Below are positions 31,881 through 35,163 of a stretch of DNA of 35,163 bases, one piece after another. The notes under the pieces are model-generated. The model ran no database searches, was not told the DNA's origin, and was given only the letters and a program-made list of their open reading frames with translations. This DNA comes from an uncultured Lachnospiraceae bacterium. GTDB lineage: Bacteria; Bacillota; Clostridia; Lachnospirales; Lachnospiraceae. Numbering within the stretch: the first letter of the stretch is position 1; each line of letters begins with the position of its first letter. The stretch spans positions 1-35,163 of the forward strand of contig CAJTOR010000039.1 in the NCBI GenBank assembly GCA_910577675.1. Reading direction: 5' to 3'. The position numbers and the translations under genes are program-made.

Positions 31881-32528
31881 TTAAACTCTATCATATCTAT
31901 ATGGCATGTCCTTATAACGTATGGGATGCAAGTTACGGCAAAGTTGCGATAAGTCAAAATTAAAGTCTTGTAAAAAACGGCGGAATATCTGTTCCCTATC
32001 TCTTGCTGTTTCATAATATGGCAGGCCGTATTTTTGACACTGCTCTTTCATAAAAATGCTTTGCTCTACAATATACACTGCCCCCTCCCGAAGCTCTTCA
32101 TCCGATTTGTAAAATGTATAATCTTTTTCAGTGTCATATTTCTTCTGAATTGAAAATCGCTCATCCGGTGTTACGTCGGACGTAATGAAATAAACAATCT
32201 CACAGTTCGCCCCATGTATATATTTCATATAATCCTCAGGTAAAAGCTGATACATATCTAAAACCATGCCGGGCTTAAACTCATCGTATTCACCACTATC
32301 CAACATTGCCCGAACAAAAGATGCCATCTTTCCGCTAATTAATTGTAATGTATCCATAGAGGACAGTCCAGCATAAGTATTCACCCCTGTTTCTGGAAAA
32401 CACTTCTCAAATCCCGCTATTATCGAATCCATGCTGATATGCTGATAGCCATACTGCTTTGCCAGCAAGTGTGAAATTGTACTCTTACCGGCTCTTGGAA
32501 CACCTGAAATAATAATATTGTTTTTCAT
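31881..32528 (-). CDS. P-loop NTPase/kinase-like protein
   Basis: A 215-aa protein with an N-terminal Walker A motif GVPRAGKST, followed by LLAKQYGYQHISMDSIIAGFEKCFPETG, as in adenylate-kinase-like small-molecule kinases. An Asp-containing strand VLDMYQLLPED (about residues 90-100) could be Walker B-like; ITSDVTPDERFSIQKKYDTEKDYT would be the lid. The substrate is unknown. Its ATG follows GGGAGGTTATAAA, and its stop lies 11 bases before the histidine kinase gene, so the three genes form one operon. An NTPase is not a standard member of an Agr-type system. Confidence 0.8.
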   Translation of the reverse strand: MKNNIIISGVPRAGKSTISHLLAKQYGYQHISMDSIIAGFEKCFPETGVNTYAGLSSMDTLQLISGKMASFVRAMLDSGEYDEFKPGMVLDMYQLLPEDYMKYIHGANCEIVYFITSDVTPDERFSIQKKYDTEKDYTFYKSDEELREGAVYIVEQSIFMKEQCQKYGLPYYETARDREQIFRRFLQDFNFDLSQLCRNLHPIRYKDMPYRYDRV

Positions 32529-32622
32529 TTTATAACCTCCCCCAATACTATTTTATTTTTTATCTGTTATTCGAACTTGACGTGCCTTTGATTTTATTAA
32601 CCATATTTTTTCCAAAATAAAT

Positions 32623-32664
32623 ACGGAATCCGCTCCGCTACTTCCTCATATCCTCATGCTGCTC
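32623..32664 (-). repeat. Eroded relative of the palindromic repeat family
   Basis: GGAA and TTCC pair around TCCGCTCCGCTAC, with CATATCC and ATGCTGCT to the right, matching the copy at 2018-2065 and the loop (TCCGCTCTGCT) and right end (TGCTG) of the full units. Confidence 0.45.
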
Positions 32665-32702
32665 TTTGTGTCAGATGAAGCTTATTCCCCGTCTGACACA
32701 AA
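32665..32702. repeat. 11-bp perfect inverted repeat
   Basis: TTTGTGTCAGA (32665-32675) and TCTGACACAAA (32692-32702) are perfectly complementary around 16 bases. T-runs lie on the wrong side for a terminator in either direction, so it is more likely a transposon end pair or regulatory site. Confidence 0.45.
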
Positions 32703-32800
32703 AAAAGTCCCCCTTACCCACTACTTTCATCTTTACGACTTAGAAGCGGAGGACTTCTTTGATATGTTTAAGCTTTTACTTCAAGTATATAGGTTTTGTT

Positions 32801-32908
32801 TTATTTCTTATTATAAGCAGCAATTGTTAAGTCTTTTGCATCAAATAACTCCCATTTCCTTATTATACAATTCAATTTACCTCTTTCATCCCATTGCTCA
32901 AACACCAT
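32801..32908 (-). pseudogene. Short coding-like fragment, 35 aa
   Basis: The frame reads MVFEQWDERGKLNCIIRKWE and continues LFDAKDLTIAAYNKK before a TAA stop. The residue mix (W, D, K, aromatic spacing) looks like real protein rather than chance, but there is no ribosome binding site and it is only 35 codons, just downstream of the MBL hydrolase gene. It may be the last piece of a decayed gene. I do not recognise the family. Confidence 0.3.
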
Positions 32909-32936
32909 AAAGCACTTGAAAAACTGTACATTACAC

Positions 32937-33575
32937 TTATTTTACCCATATACGGTTCTTTTTTGGCTTTCCATGTCCAAAATAGACGATTTTTTCTCCC
33001 AAGTCACTAATTTTTCTTGCACTTTGTAACATTTGCTCATGGTTATGATAAAGCATGGAAACTGTGGGATAAAACATATTCATCAAAGCATCTCCTACAA
33101 ATATCCCTTCTTTACCGAAATCAATTCCGATTGAACCATTTGTATGTCCCGGCAAACCTATAATTTTTGCACTTACCCCATAATCTTCTAATGTATCTCC
33201 ATCTTGCAAGTATACTTTTGGTATGAATTCCGGTATCTTATCATGATAAAATGATTTTTCTGAAAAAAATAATACCAATCTTCCCGCCAATGTCTTCGCA
33301 TATAATTTCTGTAACATATTATTTTCAATCAATTCTTCATCTGCCCTACTAATGGCGATGGGAACATTCAATTCACCGGAAATAAATGCTGCATTTTGAC
33401 AATGATCCATATGCGTGTGCGTTAAAATAATCAACCTAATATTCGCTTCGCGACAAGCTTCTAAAACCTTATCCTTATATTTGTGTCTTGCTGTATCCAC
33501 AAGAACTGCATTCCCGTTTTCTTCAATAATATAACAATTTACATTACCACATTTTAAACATTGTACTTTTATCAT
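32937..33575 (-). CDS. MBL-fold metallo-hydrolase, glyoxalase II-like
   Basis: A 212-aa protein of the metallo-beta-lactamase superfamily. It has the dizinc motif H-x-H-x-D-H in LTHTHMDHCQN, the His in GLPGHTNGSIGID, the bridging Asp in FVGDALMN and the last His in VYFGHGKPKK, so the whole metal site is present. Small members like this act on thioesters, lactones or phosphoesters; the substrate cannot be read. GGAGcaaaagg precedes the ATG. Its base composition is clearly more AT-rich than the genes left of 29 kb. Confidence 0.88.
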   Translation of the reverse strand: MIKVQCLKCGNVNCYIIEENGNAVLVDTARHKYKDKVLEACREANIRLIILTHTHMDHCQNAAFISGELNVPIAISRADEELIENNMLQKLYAKTLAGRLVLFFSEKSFYHDKIPEFIPKVYLQDGDTLEDYGVSAKIIGLPGHTNGSIGIDFGKEGIFVGDALMNMFYPTVSMLYHNHEQMLQSARKISDLGEKIVYFGHGKPKKNRIWVK

Positions 33576-33623
33576 CCTTTTGCTCCATATATAATATTCT
33601 ATATTTCGATTGTGGATCTGCCC

Positions 33624-33773
33624 CTATTTTTCTATCAATCCAAAACTGTACAAGCTAGAAATATCGCATACCTGCGGTAAGTCTTTTATATATTGCCTCT
33701 CATTACAATAGTTTGCAAGAGCAATTTCCATTGCTTCCTTAACATGCACACAACCCGGACTTAATAATGTCAT
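33624..33773 (-). pseudogene. Coding-like fragment, 49 aa, possibly frameshifted
   Basis: This frame encodes MTLLSPGCVHVKEAMEIALA followed by NYCNERQYIKDLPQVCDISS and LYSFGLIEK. It has no ribosome binding site. Directly upstream, another frame (33798-33739) reads MESIDLLTDDIIKSGLCAC and overlaps it, so the two may be halves of one small gene joined by a frameshift. I do not recognise the family. It lies just downstream of the phosphatase gene. Confidence 0.35.
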
Positions 33774-33800
33774 CAGTTAATAAATCAATACTTTCCATTT

Positions 33801-34364
33801 CTACAATTGTCTTAATAGATGCTCCATATTTTCCCTGTGCGGAATAATAATTTCTATATCCACTTCAGGATGAATACTCACATATGCAGTAAGCATATCC
33901 ATTAGATTATCTTTCGACTTCATATAATCATCAATAATTATTTCATCGCTAAATCCAAGACGTTTCAAAATAAGCGCAGATACAACTCCTGTACGATCCT
34001 TACCCGCCGTACAAAAATACATCACCTTAGATTCTGCATTTATAATTGTATCAATAATATTTTTCATTTTATCATCTATCATCTGCTGATATACTATATG
34101 CAGATGTTCAAGTGATTTTGGCGTATCACCACCACCCGTAACCGGTAGATGATAATATCTAAATCCTTCTATTTCTTTAAGACTACAGGGCTTTTTAAGA
34201 AGCTCTTCATCTGACCTTAAATCTATAATCGTAGTTATATTATTATCTAACAACCACTGGATTTCTTTATCAGTTAAACTCTCTGGAAAATCACTTCTAT
34301 AATACTGATTTGTTCCTGTCGGCAGTACCCGTGTATTATTTGTTGATTGCAATAAAGAACTCAT
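33801..34364 (-). CDS. Tyrosine/serine phosphatase (PtpB-like)
   Basis: From the ATG at 34364 this encodes 187 aa. The cysteine phosphatase loop is CTAGKDRTG (C-x5-R) in VMYFCTAGKDRTGVVSALIL, and TTIIDLRSDEELLKKP near the N-terminus is the usual first motif of the Mycobacterium PtpB-like tyrosine phosphatases, which may also use phosphoinositides. The frame is open to 34460, but GGGGAG lies eight bases before the chosen ATG, and the extension overlaps another short frame. There is no signal peptide. Its neighbours, a fragment and a TOPRIM protein, suggest accessory DNA. Confidence 0.87.
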   Translation of the reverse strand: MSSLLQSTNNTRVLPTGTNQYYRSDFPESLTDKEIQWLLDNNITTIIDLRSDEELLKKPCSLKEIEGFRYYHLPVTGGGDTPKSLEHLHIVYQQMIDDKMKNIIDTIINAESKVMYFCTAGKDRTGVVSALILKRLGFSDEIIIDDYMKSKDNLMDMLTAYVSIHPEVDIEIIIPHRENMEHLLRQL

Positions 34365-34443
34365 ATATAATCTCCCCTTATTACTTGAACTCCTCGGCAG
34401 ATAACTTGAACTGACTACTTCTCTCTGCTTTTTAATGATTCTA

Positions 34444-34533
34444 TTATCCATATTTTTCAAAAATCACTTCCATTTTTGGATCAGTCAAAATCTCTAGAGC
34501 TAAAAAGAGCCAGTCGGAACTATCATTTTTCAT
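34444..34533 (-). pseudogene. Coding-like fragment, 29 aa
   Basis: The frame reads MKNDSSDWLFLALEILTDPK and MEVIFEKYG before a TAA stop. The sequence looks protein-like (an amphipathic helix), but there is no ribosome binding site and it is too short to judge. It could be the start of a truncated gene. Family not recognised. Confidence 0.25.
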
Positions 34534-34586
34534 TATCTATCTTATCAACAAAACGTTGATGCCATATTACCATTCATTACACAAGA

Positions 34587-35162
34587 TCAATCCTTTATTG
34601 TAATAGCAAATATTCTATTTGCAACTGAATTATATGATACAACAAAATCTTGTTTGAATCTTTCAACCAATTCTTTATTATCATTCGCCCAAAACTCAAA
34701 AAGTTTAGTAGAATCAAAAATTACTTGATGCTCTACAAACCATTTTTTATATCCTTCACGTTCTTTTCCTTGACTGTACCTACTTGAATTCGGCCCATTT
34801 TCTTTAAAATATGTCCAATTCATGTCAACTTTACTCGCATTTTCCCAATATGGATGCTCTGAATCCAATGCCATAATATAATTATAAATTACCTCCTCTG
34901 GTCTCACGTTTCCAGGCAATTTTATTATATTATTTAATCTTTTTCTTAACTGTTCAGGTATAATATCCAAATCTTTTTCTTTAACATCACCATCGATAAT
35001 TATAAGAACATTCCCAAAATATGACACATCACCAGAGTATAAACTTAACAACTGATCACATCCAATTCTAACATCCAAGATATCAACATATGGCAAATAT
35101 TCCGGAACCAATTTCTTTATAAACCATCTGTTTTCAGCATCCTCTGAATAGATTTTTACCTT
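34587..35162 (-). CDS. C-terminal part of a TOPRIM-type protein (OLD-like nuclease or AAA ATPase), 5' end outside the window
   Basis: The frame is open to the right edge, so at least 191 residues are visible without a start. The first visible residues, KVKIYSEDAENRWFIKKLVP, and later GNVLIIIDGDVKEKD fit a TOPRIM domain: a Glu after the first strand (YSED) and a D-x-D pair (DGD) after the next. LPGNVRPEEVIYNYIMALD follows. In this family the TOPRIM domain usually sits behind an ATPase domain (OLD-type nucleases, often in phage defence). The ATPase part is not in the window, so the defence role is inference. A TTG at 35111 could in principle start a shorter protein, but the upstream residues fit the domain too well. 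Confidence 0.65.
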   Translation of the reverse strand, partial: KVKIYSEDAENRWFIKKLVPEYLPYVDILDVRIGCDQLLSLYSGDVSYFGNVLIIIDGDVKEKDLDIIPEQLRKRLNNIIKLPGNVRPEEVIYNYIMALDSEHPYWENASKVDMNWTYFKENGPNSSRYSQGKEREGYKKWFVEHQVIFDSTKLFEFWANDNKELVERFKQDFVVSYNSVANRIFAITIKD

Positions 35163-35163
35163 A

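Larger units (their letters stand above)
32529..32936. other. 408-base gap with decayed elements
   Basis: This stretch lies between the P-loop NTPase gene and the MBL hydrolase gene. It holds an eroded palindromic repeat (32623-32664), an 11-bp perfect inverted repeat (32665-32702), a small hairpin AGAAG/CTTCT at about 32742-32758 and a short minus-strand frame (32801-32908). I find no intact gene or clear promoter; the region looks like a site of past insertions. Confidence 0.6.

Noticed and set aside
32656..32910. Plus-strand frame of 84 codons (MLLFVSDEAYSPSDTKKVPL...)
   Set aside because: It begins in the eroded repeat, crosses the inverted repeat, has no ribosome binding site, and competes with a more protein-like minus-strand fragment.

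Overview
The window looks like the chromosome of a spore-forming clostridium, most likely a member of the Lachnospiraceae. The evidence is a CIRCE-controlled hrcA-grpE-dnaK-dnaJ-prmA operon, the sporulation and germination genes spoIIP and gpr beside lepA, hemW and rpsT (the usual Firmicutes order), a DUF6472 protein, an oxygen-detoxifying flavodiiron protein, and strong AGGAGG-type ribosome binding sites. Nearly everything is transcribed leftwards (minus strand); the one clear plus-strand gene is rpsT.

Layout from left to right. Positions 1-95 hold the 5' end of a probable group IIC intron on the minus strand, sitting directly behind a perfect terminator hairpin. Positions 377-4940 hold greA, an acetyltransferase, a DUF6472 protein, a membrane-fused spermidine-synthase-like protein and a flavodiiron protein. 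Positions 5092-11567 hold the heat-shock operon, driven by a consensus promoter overlapping a perfect CIRCE operator. Positions 11672-18803 hold the gpr-spoIIP-lepA-hemW cluster plus a secreted Ig-like/transglutaminase protein, several genes being translationally coupled. Positions 18878-19307 hold rpsT with promoter, TTG start and terminator. Positions 19389-22357 hold a Xaa-Pro aminopeptidase, a small conserved protein and purC. Positions 22557-28617 hold an arginine operon, argC-(acetyltransferase)-argJ-argB-argD-DUF4291, with two ArgR-like boxes at its promoter. maf follows at 28851-29522. Positions 29807-32528 hold a P-loop NTPase, an AgrC-like histidine kinase and a LytTR regulator. From about 32.5 kb the DNA is visibly richer in A+T and holds an MBL-fold hydrolase, a tyrosine phosphatase, several short broken-looking reading frames and, at the right edge, the C-terminal part of a TOPRIM-type protein. 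This part looks like accessory DNA.

The most unusual thing I see is a family of about 104-108 bp palindromic elements between co-directional genes of the heat-shock and arginine operons (4956-5091, 7257-7462, 10269-10470, 24330-24386, 25336-25476, 26719-26922), with eroded relatives at about 2000, 28655 and 32623. Each full unit has conserved ends (TTAAGTTCCGCA and TGCTGTTTT on the plus strand), a conserved apical loop close to TCCGCTCTGCTC, and three nested stems. The stem sequences differ from locus to locus, but in most units the two arms change together so that pairing is kept. All units have the same orientation relative to transcription, and most loci carry a second, often truncated, tandem unit. 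This is what one expects of a structured RNA or a palindromic mobile element maintained for its structure. I do not recognise it as a named family.

Functionally, the left two thirds is housekeeping: transcript elongation, protein folding, translation, spore formation and germination, peptide turnover. The arg operon makes ornithine from glutamate through acetylated intermediates (ArgJ recycling the acetyl group). Many start codons were moved inwards from the longest reading frame because of ribosome binding sites, promoters or repeats; the reasons are given gene by gene.
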